A program made the position numbers and the translations under genes. A stretch of DNA of 64,000 nt from Collimonas humicola (lineage in GTDB: Bacteria; Pseudomonadota; Gammaproteobacteria; Burkholderiales; Burkholderiaceae_D). The DNA lies in assembly GCF_018304945.1 (NCBI RefSeq), contig NZ_JAGQEE010000001.1, positions 434,001 to 498,000 on the forward strand, given 5' to 3'. Below, in pieces: positions 25,455 to 36,024 of the stretch (positions within the stretch are counted from its first letter, which is position 1; each line of letters starts with the position of its first letter). Below the pieces are notes generated by a model, which was not told where the DNA came from, did not search any database, and saw nothing but the letters and a program-made list of their open reading frames with translations.

Positions 25455-28400
25455 GTGCTGAAGTGGCTAAATAAAGTGTTGGGTGATGCGCCCGCAAATG
25501 TACCTGACAACGTACCTGAAGCATGGGCTTCTCAGCTGGAAACACTGATCAAACCTTTGGATAAGCTACCTAATGGCGGGCGCGATGGTTTGTCACAAGA
25601 CATCTTGGCCTATGTGCTCCATGGAGAGTCGATGTCCATCCTCCATGATGTCAGTCAGCGAAAAAGTATTGGCGAATTTTTACGGCTAACCGGTTACGGG
25701 TATCGAGGGCGTGGCGATGCCACGGTTGATATATATGCTGGTTTCGATGAAGTTCCCGCGCCGATAGGGCTGCGTTGGGCTCGTTTTCTTGAAGCGTGCG
25801 CCGGAACAAGTGCGGCGAGCTGCATTATGCAAATCCCTGGCGGTGCGCACTGGCCAGAGGTATTGCTCATGCACAGCGCACGATGCGGGCTGTCTGGCTG
25901 GACTAGCCCGCGGCCGAAAGCAGGAAATCTTTCCGCGCAAATGCTGGAACGCTTGCTGGTCGAAGCCGATTTGGCTCCTTCAGGGCTGATTGTTTCTTCC
26001 TTTTCTTCACCGGTCACGGCGGGATATGTTGTGCAGCGCTTGCTCATGGTAAGTGACTTGGTGGGGTATGCAGAGTATCTGGAACGTCACGTCGAGGCGG
26101 TGCGCCCGTTGCTGCTGCCCGCAACTGTGCCTCAGCGCTTGCATGTATTGAGCATGTTGGAGAAAGCTAATGCCGGTACGCTCGACAAACTAGCGCCAGA
26201 ATTGTGCGAATTGAGCGTGGCAAACAGCAAGCAGGTGCGCCTTGTCGCCGAAGCGATAGTGCATCGATGCGGCGACGCCATCTTGCCGCCACTGTGTGAA
26301 ATGGCGTTGAAGAGCAAGCCGGATCAACGGCTGCAAGCCCTGCGCTTGATCTACGCATTGGCAAAAACCAAGAAAAATGAGGCTCTACGGGATTTCGCGC
26401 ATGACACCGCGCAGGCCGATAAGGCCGCGTCCGTGTCCGGCCTGATTGGGGAGTGGGACGCGGCCAAACAAGCCGTCGACAGCGATAGTGAACGGCGTTT
26501 TGAGTACGAGCTGCCGAAAATTGATTGGTCAGGTTCGCTGACTCCGTCGCTAGAACAGCAATTGGAACCTATGTGGCGAGAGTTGAATGAGGGCGTCGCC
26601 AAGTTCAACAAGCAAAGACAAGAGCACTACGAGCGGATGTTGGCACAGGGTCGCACAGTTCGGTTGAATCAAATTCCCCCGTATTCCGTAGGGGATCTAA
26701 AGCTACTTCGCGACTACCTCGCCTCCGACCAAATAGAGATACCGCGCAGAACGAACGACAGAAGTTCGAATTGGCATTTCGTCGGCTCCGCCTTGCGAAA
26801 GCTCGCCAACACTGATGGCGTGACTCCTGTAGCGATCTGGAAAATATCGTTGTTCTTTGATCTCGCCAACAGTCCTCGTGGCGATTTGTTCAATCCAGTC
26901 ATCGCTGCGTTTAACATCATGCACCGCGCCACTGGCCGGCCGACGCTACTTGAATTGTCCCAGATGCTCGAAGAGAGCGGTCAATCCGGCGTAACGTTGC
27001 TTCGCAGTTACTGTGAAAACTGGGGGCAAACGCTCGCTGACGACTGGAATGATGACGCGGTGTGGCCTTTCTTTGCCCAGCATATAGATACGCTGACCCA
27101 GGCAATTTTTCAAGGTACGGTAAAAGAGTATACGTTTAGCCGCAGCAAACTGTTTCGGGCAATTGGTACATTGCCGTTTGTGCCGGCAACAGTCGTCAAC
27201 GCACTCTTCAATGTGGCGCTTGGCGTGACCAAAAATGACCGCCTGGCAGCGCAAGAGGCTTTGGCTGCTCATCCCGGCAAAGAAGGGCGGATTATCAATG
27301 CGCTGACAGACGGTAAGGCTGAAACACGTGTCGTTGCGGCACAGTGGTTGAACAGACTGCGTTATGCAGAAGCAGTGCCTGCGTTGGAACAGGCGCTGAT
27401 CAAGGAAAAGAATGACCTGGTTAAAGGCGTCTTGTTAGATGCGCTGGAAGCGCTTGGGCAGCCGGTTGATAAATACTTGGATCGCAAGGCCTTGATCGCA
27501 GAGGCCGCCAAGTCCTTAGCCAAGGGGCTACCCAAAGAATTGGAGTGGTTCCCCTGGAATCGACTGCCGGAAGTACGTTGGGCCGATACCAAAGAAGCGG
27601 TGCCTGTTGAGGTACTGCGTTGGATGCTGGTGCAGGCAGTCAAACAAAAGTCTCCTGAGCCCAACGCTATCCTGCGCAAATATTGCGCCATGTTCGTCGC
27701 ACAAGACCGCGAGCAATTTGGACAATGGATTTTGGAGGTTTGGTTAAGCGAAGACGTACGCCCAATTTCTCCGGATGAGGCAATGACACTGGCGCAGAAT
27801 AACGCGCAAGATATGCATAGAGCAATGACGCAGTCGCCTCAGTACTACCAGAATTACCCACACCTGGGACGTTCGGTAGAAGAAATGGTTGCAATTTTTC
27901 TGCCCGGATTTTTGCGTCAACCAGCTGGTTCGGTCAACGCTAGCAAAGGTTTGCTCGCTGTAGTAGCTGCATGCGCCGGCGAACGCGTAGCGATGCCGGT
28001 GGCGCGTTATTTGAAAGAATGGTACGGCTCTCGCGCATTTCAGGGTAGGGCACTTATCGTCATGCTTGGCTGGATCGAGCATCCGAGCGCTACACAACTG
28101 ATGCTGTCCATTGGCAACCGTTTCCGGACCAAGAGTTTCCAGGAGGAGGCCACTAAGCAAGCCGAAGCGCTGGCCGAGCGCAAGGGGTGGACATTGTCGG
28201 AGTTGGCTGATCGGACTATTCCATCGGCGGGCTTCGATGAGACCGGCACGCAGGAGCTCAGTTATGGATCGCGCAGCTTCTCTGTGCGGTTGTTGCCGGA
28301 CTTTAAGGTCGAACTCTACAACCCGGACGGCAAAAAAATTGCCAGCTTGCCAGAGCCGCGCCAGGATGACGACGTCGAATTGGCCAAGGCAGCGAAGAAA

Positions 28401-29183
28401 TCCTTTAGCGCTGCAAAAAAGGAAATCAAGAACATTGTCGATCTGCAGACGGACCGTTTGTACGAAACGTTGTGTATCGAACGCGATTGGCCATTTGAAG
28501 ACTGGAATTTATACCTGAATCAACACGCCATCGTGCGTCGGCTGGTGCAACGCCTGGTATGGGTGCAAGTGGTCGATGGCAAGGTAGTACAAATATTCCG
28601 CCCGCTCGACGACGGTACGCTCACCGATTGTGACGACAACGAGGTGCAGCTGCCAGCCGATGCACGAGTACGCATTGCCCACGATTCATTGCTGAGCGCC
28701 GATGAAATTGCAGCGTGGCAGCAGCATATGACCGATTATGAGATTACGCCTTTGTTTCAGCAGATGGGCAAGGGTATTTATTTATTGCCGATCGGCCAAG
28801 CTAGTGCCGAGCAGATCAAGGATTTCGAGGGGCATTTACTGGAAGCCTATGCTTTGCGTGGTCGCGCCCTCAAGTTGGGCTATACGCGCGGCGCTGCCGA
28901 AGATGGCGGTTGGTATTTCAGATTCGAAAAACGGTTTCCCACATTGGGCCTGCTTGCAGATATCCAATTTACGGGTAATCCACTGCCAGAAGAAAACCGT
29001 ACGGTAGCATTGCTGTCGCTGTCGTTCTCCAATACGGCCAACGCAACAACATGGCAGCGTGGTTGTTTGCCATTGTCGAAAGTGCCCAAAATCCTTCTCT
29101 CCGAATGCTATAACGATCTGCGGTTGATTGCTGCAGAAGGATCGGGTTTTGACGCTGACTGGCAAAAGAAAAGCGAGTACTAA
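25455..29183 (+). CDS. DUF4132/MolR-type large protein (YehI-like)
   Basis: A 1242-residue cytosolic protein with no signal peptide. The middle (~220-1000) is alpha-helical and HEAT-like (for example VVAAQWLNRLRYAEAVPALEQAL). The C-terminal ~300 residues match DUF4132: LADRTIPSAGFDETGTQEL, DLQTDRLYETLCIERDWPFE and VRRLVQRLVWVQV. The start is GTG 25455 with AAGGGGG 4 bases upstream. It heads a five-gene operon in the same order as E. coli yehI-L-M-P-Q. In the literature on MoxR-vWA systems such proteins are thought to act as client or scaffold components; no biochemical role is established. Confidence 0.88.
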   Translation: MLKWLNKVLGDAPANVPDNVPEAWASQLETLIKPLDKLPNGGRDGLSQDILAYVLHGESMSILHDVSQRKSIGEFLRLTGYGYRGRGDATVDIYAGFDEVPAPIGLRWARFLEACAGTSAASCIMQIPGGAHWPEVLLMHSARCGLSGWTSPRPKAGNLSAQMLERLLVEADLAPSGLIVSSFSSPVTAGYVVQRLLMVSDLVGYAEYLERHVEAVRPLLLPATVPQRLHVLSMLEKANAGTLDKLAPELCELSVANSKQVRLVAEAIVHRCGDAILPPLCEMALKSKPDQRLQALRLIYALAKTKKNEALRDFAHDTAQADKAASVSGLIGEWDAAKQAVDSDSERRFEYELPKIDWSGSLTPSLEQQLEPMWRELNEGVAKFNKQRQEHYERMLAQGRTVRLNQIPPYSVGDLKLLRDYLASDQIEIPRRTNDRSSNWHFVGSALRKLANTDGVTPVAIWKISLFFDLANSPRGDLFNPVIAAFNIMHRATGRPTLLELSQMLEESGQSGVTLLRSYCENWGQTLADDWNDDAVWPFFAQHIDTLTQAIFQGTVKEYTFSRSKLFRAIGTLPFVPATVVNALFNVALGVTKNDRLAAQEALAAHPGKEGRIINALTDGKAETRVVAAQWLNRLRYAEAVPALEQALIKEKNDLVKGVLLDALEALGQPVDKYLDRKALIAEAAKSLAKGLPKELEWFPWNRLPEVRWADTKEAVPVEVLRWMLVQAVKQKSPEPNAILRKYCAMFVAQDREQFGQWILEVWLSEDVRPISPDEAMTLAQNNAQDMHRAMTQSPQYYQNYPHLGRSVEEMVAIFLPGFLRQPAGSVNASKGLLAVVAACAGERVAMPVARYLKEWYGSRAFQGRALIVMLGWIEHPSATQLMLSIGNRFRTKSFQEEATKQAEALAERKGWTLSELADRTIPSAGFDETGTQELSYGSRSFSVRLLPDFKVELYNPDGKKIASLPEPRQDDDVELAKAAKKSFSAAKKEIKNIVDLQTDRLYETLCIERDWPFEDWNLYLNQHAIVRRLVQRLVWVQVVDGKVVQIFRPLDDGTLTDCDDNEVQLPADARVRIAHDSLLSADEIAAWQQHMTDYEITPLFQQMGKGIYLLPIGQASAEQIKDFEGHLLEAYALRGRALKLGYTRGAAEDGGWYFRFEKRFPTLGLLADIQFTGNPLPEENRTVALLSLSFSNTANATTWQRGCLPLSKVPKILLSECYNDLRLIAAEGSGFDADWQKKSEY

Positions 29184-29186
29184 ATC

Positions 29187-30284
29187 ATGGCAAATGACAC
29201 CGCTATCTTACGTGCGCCCGCCGAACAGGTGCATGCCGACGAATTGACCCGTTTGGCGGAGAAAGACCAAGGCCCGCGCCCGAACGGCTGGCAATTGTCG
29301 CCACGCTCGGTGCGTAGTTTCATCCTTGGTGATGAGAAGCTGAATGTGAGGCGTAAGTTCTATGGGGACGATGCCTTGATTGACCGCTGTATTGTGACGT
29401 TGATGAGCGATCGCGGCCTGCTGCTCGTAGGCGAACCAGGGACAGCAAAGTCGATGCTCTCCGAACTGTTGACAGCAGCAATTTCCGGGCAATCGGTGTG
29501 TACGATCCAGGGAACTGCCGGTACAACGGAAGACCAGATCAAGTACACATGGAACTACGCCTTGTTATTGGCTGAAGGACCATCGCCGCGAGCGCTGGTA
29601 CGTGGCCCTATTTATGAGTCGATGCAACGGGGTTGTCTGTGCCGCTTCGAGGAAGTTACGCGGGTCCAGCCGGAGATTCAGGATTGTTTGATCAGCCTGT
29701 TGTCAGATAAGGTATTGCACGTGCCAGAACTTGATGGCGACGCTGCCACAGTATTTGCAGCCCGGGGCTTCAATGTACTGGCGACTGCCAATATTCGCGA
29801 CCGGGGCGTACACGAAATGTCGAGCGCCCTGAAGCGGCGCTTCAATTTTGAAACTGTACGCCCGATTACGGATCGCAAACTCGAAATGCAGCTGGTGCGC
29901 GAGCAGACCGCGGCACTACTCAAGCGTGCGCACGTTGAAGTCGATTTTCAGCCGGACGTGGTGGATTTGCTGGTGACGGCGTTTCACGATCTGCGCCAAG
30001 GAGTCACCGGCGAAGGTGTCGTAGTCGAGAAACCAACTGCCGTCATGTCTTCGGCAGAAGCGGTATCGGTGGGTTATGCCGCGGCTCTGGACGCCCATTA
30101 CTTTGGCGATGGCGCCGTGGCCGGGGAGCATATCGCGCGGCAATTGATTGGTACTGTGTTGAAAGACAACCCGGACGATGGTAAGAAATTGCGTCATTAC
30201 TTTGATGTCGTCGTTAAGCAACGCGCTCAGCGCGGCGCACAGTGGCGGCGCATGTTCGATGCGCGCCGCGAGTTGGATCGTTGA
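29187..30284 (+). CDS. MoxR-type AAA+ ATPase (YehL-like)
   Basis: Cytosolic AAA+ chaperone-like ATPase of 365 residues. Walker A is GEPGTAKSML (near 82-91), the Walker B equivalent is CRFEEVTRV (near 151), and sensor 1 is NVLATANIRD; an arginine-finger region ALKRRFNFE follows. It begins 3 bases after the DUF4132 stop and probably overlaps the next gene, so translation is coupled. MoxR proteins usually work with vWA partners to insert metals or remodel complexes; a vWA gene lies two genes downstream. Confidence 0.92.
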   Translation: MANDTAILRAPAEQVHADELTRLAEKDQGPRPNGWQLSPRSVRSFILGDEKLNVRRKFYGDDALIDRCIVTLMSDRGLLLVGEPGTAKSMLSELLTAAISGQSVCTIQGTAGTTEDQIKYTWNYALLLAEGPSPRALVRGPIYESMQRGCLCRFEEVTRVQPEIQDCLISLLSDKVLHVPELDGDAATVFAARGFNVLATANIRDRGVHEMSSALKRRFNFETVRPITDRKLEMQLVREQTAALLKRAHVEVDFQPDVVDLLVTAFHDLRQGVTGEGVVVEKPTAVMSSAEAVSVGYAAALDAHYFGDGAVAGEHIARQLIGTVLKDNPDDGKKLRHYFDVVVKQRAQRGAQWRRMFDARRELDR

Positions 30285-30298
30285 ATCATACTTCGCAG

Positions 30299-32752
30299 AT
30301 GTTGCCGACTTCGGACGCCGTCCGCGCCCTCGGTGCCCAGCTCGTTAGCGCCGAGCTGATCGTCTTTCCTGTGCGGCATCACAGTCCGGCCTGTGCGTGG
30401 CAGTTGCGTCGTTTATTTGGTGACGTCACGCCTTCTGCCGTGCTGGTGGAGGGCCCGCGCAGCTTTACTTCACTCATGCCTCTCTTAACCCACGCTGAAG
30501 CGCGCATGCCGCTGGCGATATACACCTATGCAGTGCGACGCAATAATAGGATGGATGACGAGGAAGGAGAATCGGCGTTACGCCGGGCCGCCTATTATCC
30601 CTTTTGCGATCATTCACCGGAACTCGTCGCCTTGCGTATGGCGCAGGAACGTGGCGTGCCGGCGCGGTTTATCGATCTGGATTTTGCCGAGCAATGCCAA
30701 ATAGATGGACATGGCCGTGATGAAGAAACCCAGTCCTTGCTTGATGAACATCATTTCCGGCGCAGTCGTTATCTGAGCGCCTTGGCGCTGCAACTTGGTT
30801 GCCGTAACCATGAGGAGTTGTGGGAGCATTTGTTCGAAGTGCCGGCGACGACACGTAGCTTGGAGGCGCACGTGATGGATATGGCTGCATATTGTCATTT
30901 GGCCCGGATAGGATGCAGTGACGACGAACTTAGCGCAGACGGCACGCTGCAGCGCGAAGCTGAGATGGCGTGGCATATCCAGCAAGCACTGAGTCAACGC
31001 CAGGCTGGCGACGGTCCGGTGGTCGCAGTCGTTGGCGGTTTTCATGCGGTCGCCATGCCAACCTTGTTGGCTGGGACGGTGATACGTCCGTCAATTTCTC
31101 GCAGCAACATCAATGACGAGTCCTCGGCGATCATTCGCTACAGTTTCGAGCGTCTTGACCGTTTGAGTGGTTATTCGGCGGGGATGACATCGCCTGCCTG
31201 GCAGCAACTGTTGTGGGAACAAACATTAAAATACAGCAAGACGGACGACGACAACGCTTCACGTATCCGTAATGAAGCGGCACTCATGATGCTCTTCGAG
31301 ATCGCCGTCGAGCTGCGCGAACGGCACAAACTGGCGTTGCCTATGCCGACGCTGGTTGCTGCGTACGAACATGCACTGCAGCTGGCCATCCTGCGGCAAC
31401 GTTCGGCGCCCGCACGCGACGATGTGCTCGATGCCGTGACCAGTTGCTTCATCAAGGGCGACGCCGACGCCGACGGCGCACTTGTGCTGGCGGTAGCACG
31501 ACGCGTCTTTAGCGGCCAGGCAATGGGGAAGGTGCCACCCGGTGCTGGCACATCGCCGCTGGTCACGGATTTTGAATATCGCGCCCGCCGCCAGCGTTTG
31601 AAAATCGACGATTCACAGCCGAGGCGTGCCGTGCTCGATATTTATCGCCGCCCCGAACATCGGCTCACAAGCCGTTTGTTGCATGGCCTCAATTTATTAG
31701 GCGTGCCAATGGGTGTGTGCACGGCGGGACCTGATTTTGTCAACGGCACCGGACTCGATAGGCTGCAGGAGCATTGGGAATACACTTACACACCGTTGAC
31801 TGAAGCCGCTCTAGTCGAAAGTTCAGTGTACGGCGTGACGGTAGCGCAGGCGGTGGCCAATCGCTTTAGCGCCAGGATTGAGCGGCTGGAATCGCAGTGT
31901 GAGAGGCGCGATGCCCGGGTTGCGGCTGCATTGCTGATGCATGCCTGCGTATTGGGTTTGCATGACCATCTGCCAAGGGTCGTCACGGCGCTACGGGAAG
32001 CAATTGGCAAAGATGCGGCGTTTGATTCAGTTGTGGCCGCCGCCAATAGCATAGAACTGTTGCTGGAGTCGCGCGAACCGCTGGAGACGCGCGATGTGGA
32101 CGAAATCCCGCCATTGTTACAGGCGGCCTACGAGAGGGCAGTCTACCTCGGCGGAGAACTGCCGGCCGCGCCCGGTGACGACGGCAAGATACTGTCCGCG
32201 CTGTCGCAGTTGCGCGAACTATTGCTGAGTACAGCCGGCCGCGCGCTCGATGCCAATCTTTATTGGGATATGGTCTTAGCGTTATATATCCATCACCAGG
32301 CGGCATTGGTAAGAGGCGCCTGCGCCGGACTGCTGTACTCTGCAGGAAAGCTATCCGAAGCAGAATTGGGCGTGGCATTGAATGGCCATGTAAACGGCTT
32401 GATTGCGCCGCCCGAGGCGGTGAGCTTCTTACGCGGGCTCTTATTCATGGCGCGCGAAGCGGCATGGCAGCAGCCCGCCTTACTTGGGGTGCTTGATCAA
32501 TTATTGCAGCAATGGGATGAGAATGCTTTCGTTACTACATTGCCTGAGTTGCGTTTGGCTTTTGCTGAAATGACACCGAAGGAAACTGACCGCGTCGCAG
32601 AATCCGTGGCGCAGTTGCATGGTGCCGAGGATCTCGGCCGGCTGGTTCGTTATGATTTGTCGGCCGCGGAGGTCCAGGCGAATCTGATCTTGTCGGGCAC
32701 ATTGTCCGAGCTCCTTGCCGCAGATGGCTTGCAAGCATGGGGAGGCGCATGA
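30299..32752 (+). CDS. DUF5682-family protein (YehM-like)
   Basis: About 817 residues from ATG 30299. The frame is open back to GTG 30242 inside the MoxR gene, and a TTG at 30281 overlaps the MoxR stop, so the exact start is unsure. The N-terminal VFPVRHHSPACAWQLRRLFG, VLVEGPRSF and PFCDHSPELVALR segments are characteristic of DUF5682. The long C-terminal part is helical. Function unknown. It sits between the MoxR and vWA genes, overlapping the vWA start by 4 bases, so it is probably part of the same complex. Confidence 0.85.
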   Translation: MLPTSDAVRALGAQLVSAELIVFPVRHHSPACAWQLRRLFGDVTPSAVLVEGPRSFTSLMPLLTHAEARMPLAIYTYAVRRNNRMDDEEGESALRRAAYYPFCDHSPELVALRMAQERGVPARFIDLDFAEQCQIDGHGRDEETQSLLDEHHFRRSRYLSALALQLGCRNHEELWEHLFEVPATTRSLEAHVMDMAAYCHLARIGCSDDELSADGTLQREAEMAWHIQQALSQRQAGDGPVVAVVGGFHAVAMPTLLAGTVIRPSISRSNINDESSAIIRYSFERLDRLSGYSAGMTSPAWQQLLWEQTLKYSKTDDDNASRIRNEAALMMLFEIAVELRERHKLALPMPTLVAAYEHALQLAILRQRSAPARDDVLDAVTSCFIKGDADADGALVLAVARRVFSGQAMGKVPPGAGTSPLVTDFEYRARRQRLKIDDSQPRRAVLDIYRRPEHRLTSRLLHGLNLLGVPMGVCTAGPDFVNGTGLDRLQEHWEYTYTPLTEAALVESSVYGVTVAQAVANRFSARIERLESQCERRDARVAAALLMHACVLGLHDHLPRVVTALREAIGKDAAFDSVVAAANSIELLLESREPLETRDVDEIPPLLQAAYERAVYLGGELPAAPGDDGKILSALSQLRELLLSTAGRALDANLYWDMVLALYIHHQAALVRGACAGLLYSAGKLSEAELGVALNGHVNGLIAPPEAVSFLRGLLFMAREAAWQQPALLGVLDQLLQQWDENAFVTTLPELRLAFAEMTPKETDRVAESVAQLHGAEDLGRLVRYDLSAAEVQANLILSGTLSELLAADGLQAWGGA

Positions 32753-33870
32753 GTACGCTCGACCGCTGGCGTTTGATGCTGGGAAAGTTTGCCGACCAAC
32801 GTTTGCAGGGATCTGGCGGCGGATTGTCTGATGCCTACGGACGCATGGACCGGGCGCTGGAATTTCTTTATGGCCGCGAGTATCAAGGGCGGGGACTGCG
32901 CAATGATTTGGCTCCTGGCTCGCTCGATCCTTCACAGCTGACCCTCGTGACCTGGTTGTCGGAGGTGCGGGAGCTGTTCCCTAATGATACTGTGGAAATC
33001 ATTGAAAAGCATGCTCTAGACCGCTACGGCTTGACGGAGTTGGTGACCGACCCACAGACCTTGGAGCGACTTGAACCCAATCAGCAATTACTGCGCACCT
33101 TGCTTGCTTTGCGCAACCATCTGCACGGTGAAGTGCTGCATTTGGCGCGCCGCATCGTCAAGCAGGTAGTTGATGAAATTCGCAGCAAGCTTGAACCTGA
33201 GGTGCGGCAGACCCTATCCGGCCGTCTCAATCGTTTCCGGCATTCGCCGATGGCGGCTGCACAAAATTTTGATCCTATCGGTACGCTGCGGAAAAACCTC
33301 AAGCACTACGATAGGCAGCGTCAGCAGCTGGTCATTGAGCAATTGCGTTTTTTTGAGCGCAATACGCGACGCCTGCCTTGGGACATCATTCTGTGCGTAG
33401 ACCAGAGTGGCAGCATGGCCGACTCGGTCATCCATAGTGCTGTGATGGCGGGCATTCTGGCAGGTTTGCCGGCCTTTCGGGTCAAGATCGTTGTATTCGA
33501 CACTAATGTGGTCGACCTCTCAGCGTATGCCGACGATCCTGTCGAGATGTTGATGCGGGTGCAACTCGGCGGCGGTACTGACATTGGCCAGGCCTTACGT
33601 TATTGCTCCCAGTTGGTGGAGAATCCCCATCGTACGGTGTTGGTCTTGGTCACGGACTTTTGCGAGGGGGCTGCGCCCGCTGAATTGGTGCGTGCTGTCG
33701 CAAAACTTGCCGAGACCCGGGTAAAGGTGCTGGGTTTGGCGGCTCTCGACGGCCAGGCGCATCCGATGTACGACCGCCAGATGGCCGAACGCTTGGCAGC
33801 CTGCGGTATGGAAATTGCCGCACTCACGCCCCAACGTCTCGCACACTGGCTGCTCAAGGTGATTTCGTGA
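32749..33870 (+). CDS. vWA-domain protein (CoxE/YehP-like)
   Basis: A 373-residue protein from ATG 32749, which overlaps the upstream TGA and has GGAGG just before it. The N-terminal half is helical. The C-terminal half is a von Willebrand A domain with a complete MIDAS: DQSGS near residues 217-221, the threonine in GGGTDIGQ, and the later aspartate in LVTDFCEG. vWA partners of MoxR ATPases bind metal-dependent ligands. Its stop overlaps the GTG of the SWIM gene. Confidence 0.92.
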   Translation: MSTLDRWRLMLGKFADQRLQGSGGGLSDAYGRMDRALEFLYGREYQGRGLRNDLAPGSLDPSQLTLVTWLSEVRELFPNDTVEIIEKHALDRYGLTELVTDPQTLERLEPNQQLLRTLLALRNHLHGEVLHLARRIVKQVVDEIRSKLEPEVRQTLSGRLNRFRHSPMAAAQNFDPIGTLRKNLKHYDRQRQQLVIEQLRFFERNTRRLPWDIILCVDQSGSMADSVIHSAVMAGILAGLPAFRVKIVVFDTNVVDLSAYADDPVEMLMRVQLGGGTDIGQALRYCSQLVENPHRTVLVLVTDFCEGAAPAELVRAVAKLAETRVKVLGLAALDGQAHPMYDRQMAERLAACGMEIAALTPQRLAHWLLKVIS

Positions 33871-35975
33871 GTTCGTTACGGGAGCAATTGCAAATGCAAT
33901 TGAGTCGTTTCGACGACGAGGCTTTTGCTGCACTGGCCAACCGTGGCTTGTTGCGCCGCGCAAAGAAAGATCTCGAAAAACAGCATGTCAACATAATTGA
34001 CGAATCCCCCGATGCCTTGACACTGGGTTTTGACAGTTTCAGTATCCGCTTTGATATTCACGGTCCGGCTCAGGCCCAATGTAGTTGCCCAGCCGCCGGT
34101 GTTTGTCAGCACATCTTGGCTGCTGCAATCGGACTACAGCAGTTGACTGCAAGCGAGGCCTCCAACGCCAGTGCCGCACCCGTTGAAGACACTTTGGAAC
34201 AACTGCACACAGCCCTCATGCAGGTAGCCAGCAGCGAATTGAGCCGATATGCGGGGAAATCCGGTTACCGTTGGGCATGGCAATTTGTGCATGATCTGGA
34301 CGGGGAAGAGGCGGTGAAGATAAGTGGCGAGCGCCATCTTGTCATTCAGTTCGTACATCCCCGTATGAGCTTCAGGTATATGGGGGGCGGTCTTGATAGC
34401 TTGATTGCTGATGTGGATATCAGTCAGATCGAAAAATATCGCGTGGCCGCAGTGCTGGCATATCAGCGCAGTCATGGTGGCAATCTGGTTGCGCCTGAAC
34501 CTGTCGGCAAGGACCGTTCAGCTGCTCTGGATCTGGGTAAAGATCATGTCGGGGCTGAGTTGATCGGAGAGGCGCTGAGAGATTCTCGTACTCGGCTACG
34601 CGAGAGCGTCAAACAATTGATCGAGGAATGCATCGCCTTAGGCTTGTCGCACCTGTCGCGAGGTATTTGCGACCGCTACGCGACGCTGGCTGTGTGGGCG
34701 CAGGGAGCCGAGTATTACCGTCTCGCTCTAATGCTGCGTCGTCTGGCCGACCATGTGAAGTTGTTACTGGAACGTGCAGGCGCTGCCGACGAACATCGTT
34801 TGCTGGACGAATTGGCTTTGGCCTTTGGTTTGGTCAATGCACTCGAAGCAGCCCAAACAAAGGGGATGTCGCCTAGCTATTTGGTCGGCCAAGCCCGTAG
34901 CCGCTATGAAGGAGGCGGCACGCTGGAGTTGCTTGGGCTCGGCGCCCACACGTGGCGCTCAGCCTCCGGCTACGTTGGTCTGACGATGATGTTCTGGTCG
35001 CCGCAAGACCAGGCGTTTTTATCCTGTACTGATGCGCGTCCCGAGCAACAACGAAATTTCAACCCCATGGCACGGTATAAGGCCGTCGGACCTTGGGGTG
35101 GTTTGGGGGCGCCTGCGCAGGCGACGGGCAGGTGTGTCACGTTGACTGGCGCCCAGCTTAACGCCGCCGGCAGACTCTCCGCGGCCGAAAGCACCTCGGC
35201 CTCGATGAAATCGTCGAAATTGGGCGCCAGTTTTTCCGAACAGCTTAAGCCGTCTAAGAACTGGGCTGAACTAATGCAAGCACGTAGTCAGGCGCGCCGC
35301 AGCCTGCTGGGCGAGCCTCAGCCTATGAAGGATTGGGCTGTGTTACAGCCAACCAGATATGGCGCACCTCAATTCGACGAAGCGCGCCAGACCTTGGTAT
35401 GGCCGTTGTTTGATGAGAACGACCAGTCTCTTAGCGTTGAACTGGTCTATAGCGAGCAGACGGCACACGCCATTGCACGCGTAGAGCAGATTGAGCGAGG
35501 CCAGCTGCCGGCTGGCACCATGCTTGTCGCTCGTATGCGTGGTAGCGTCAATGGCCTGGTTGCCGAGCCGTTGAGTTTGATACGGCCACATGCTGGCGCG
35601 GATGAAAATCCGGTAGACAGTCTTTATTTCGATGCCGCTCCCGAACCAGACCGCGCGACAAAATGGCTTGATAAGCTGCGTCGGCTTACCTCGCGCACTG
35701 AAATGGCCGCCCCAGATCTTGCAAAGCCGGCTTTGATCATGCCGCGGGCTTTGCGAGAGTTTCGTCATTGGGTGCAACGCCAGGCGGAGCGCGGTGTGGT
35801 GGACGGGGCTGCTCAGCGAGCATTGGATCAGTTGTTGACGCTGCAGGAGAGCTCCAGCGCCGCAGGTCTGACTGCATTGCGTCAAGTGTCACTTCCCAAT
35901 GACAGCGTAACGACTCAATTATTGAGGGCTCATTATATTTGTCTTCAGTATGAGCGATTGATCGAAGACGTCTGA
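33867..35975 (+). CDS. SWIM zinc-finger protein (YehQ-like)
   Basis: A 702-residue protein starting with GTG 33867 in a GTGA overlap with the vWA gene. The SWIM motif is CSCPAAGVCQH (C72, C74, C80, H82), which would bind zinc and nucleic acid or protein partners. The remainder is mostly helical with no other recognised domain. It is the final gene of the DUF4132-MoxR-DUF5682-vWA-SWIM operon. Confidence 0.9.
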   Translation: MSSLREQLQMQLSRFDDEAFAALANRGLLRRAKKDLEKQHVNIIDESPDALTLGFDSFSIRFDIHGPAQAQCSCPAAGVCQHILAAAIGLQQLTASEASNASAAPVEDTLEQLHTALMQVASSELSRYAGKSGYRWAWQFVHDLDGEEAVKISGERHLVIQFVHPRMSFRYMGGGLDSLIADVDISQIEKYRVAAVLAYQRSHGGNLVAPEPVGKDRSAALDLGKDHVGAELIGEALRDSRTRLRESVKQLIEECIALGLSHLSRGICDRYATLAVWAQGAEYYRLALMLRRLADHVKLLLERAGAADEHRLLDELALAFGLVNALEAAQTKGMSPSYLVGQARSRYEGGGTLELLGLGAHTWRSASGYVGLTMMFWSPQDQAFLSCTDARPEQQRNFNPMARYKAVGPWGGLGAPAQATGRCVTLTGAQLNAAGRLSAAESTSASMKSSKLGASFSEQLKPSKNWAELMQARSQARRSLLGEPQPMKDWAVLQPTRYGAPQFDEARQTLVWPLFDENDQSLSVELVYSEQTAHAIARVEQIERGQLPAGTMLVARMRGSVNGLVAEPLSLIRPHAGADENPVDSLYFDAAPEPDRATKWLDKLRRLTSRTEMAAPDLAKPALIMPRALREFRHWVQRQAERGVVDGAAQRALDQLLTLQESSSAAGLTALRQVSLPNDSVTTQLLRAHYICLQYERLIEDV

Positions 35976-36024
35976 AATCGGTATTAATCAACGTTGAAGC
36001 ATTAGTTTGTACAGTTATGGAAAC

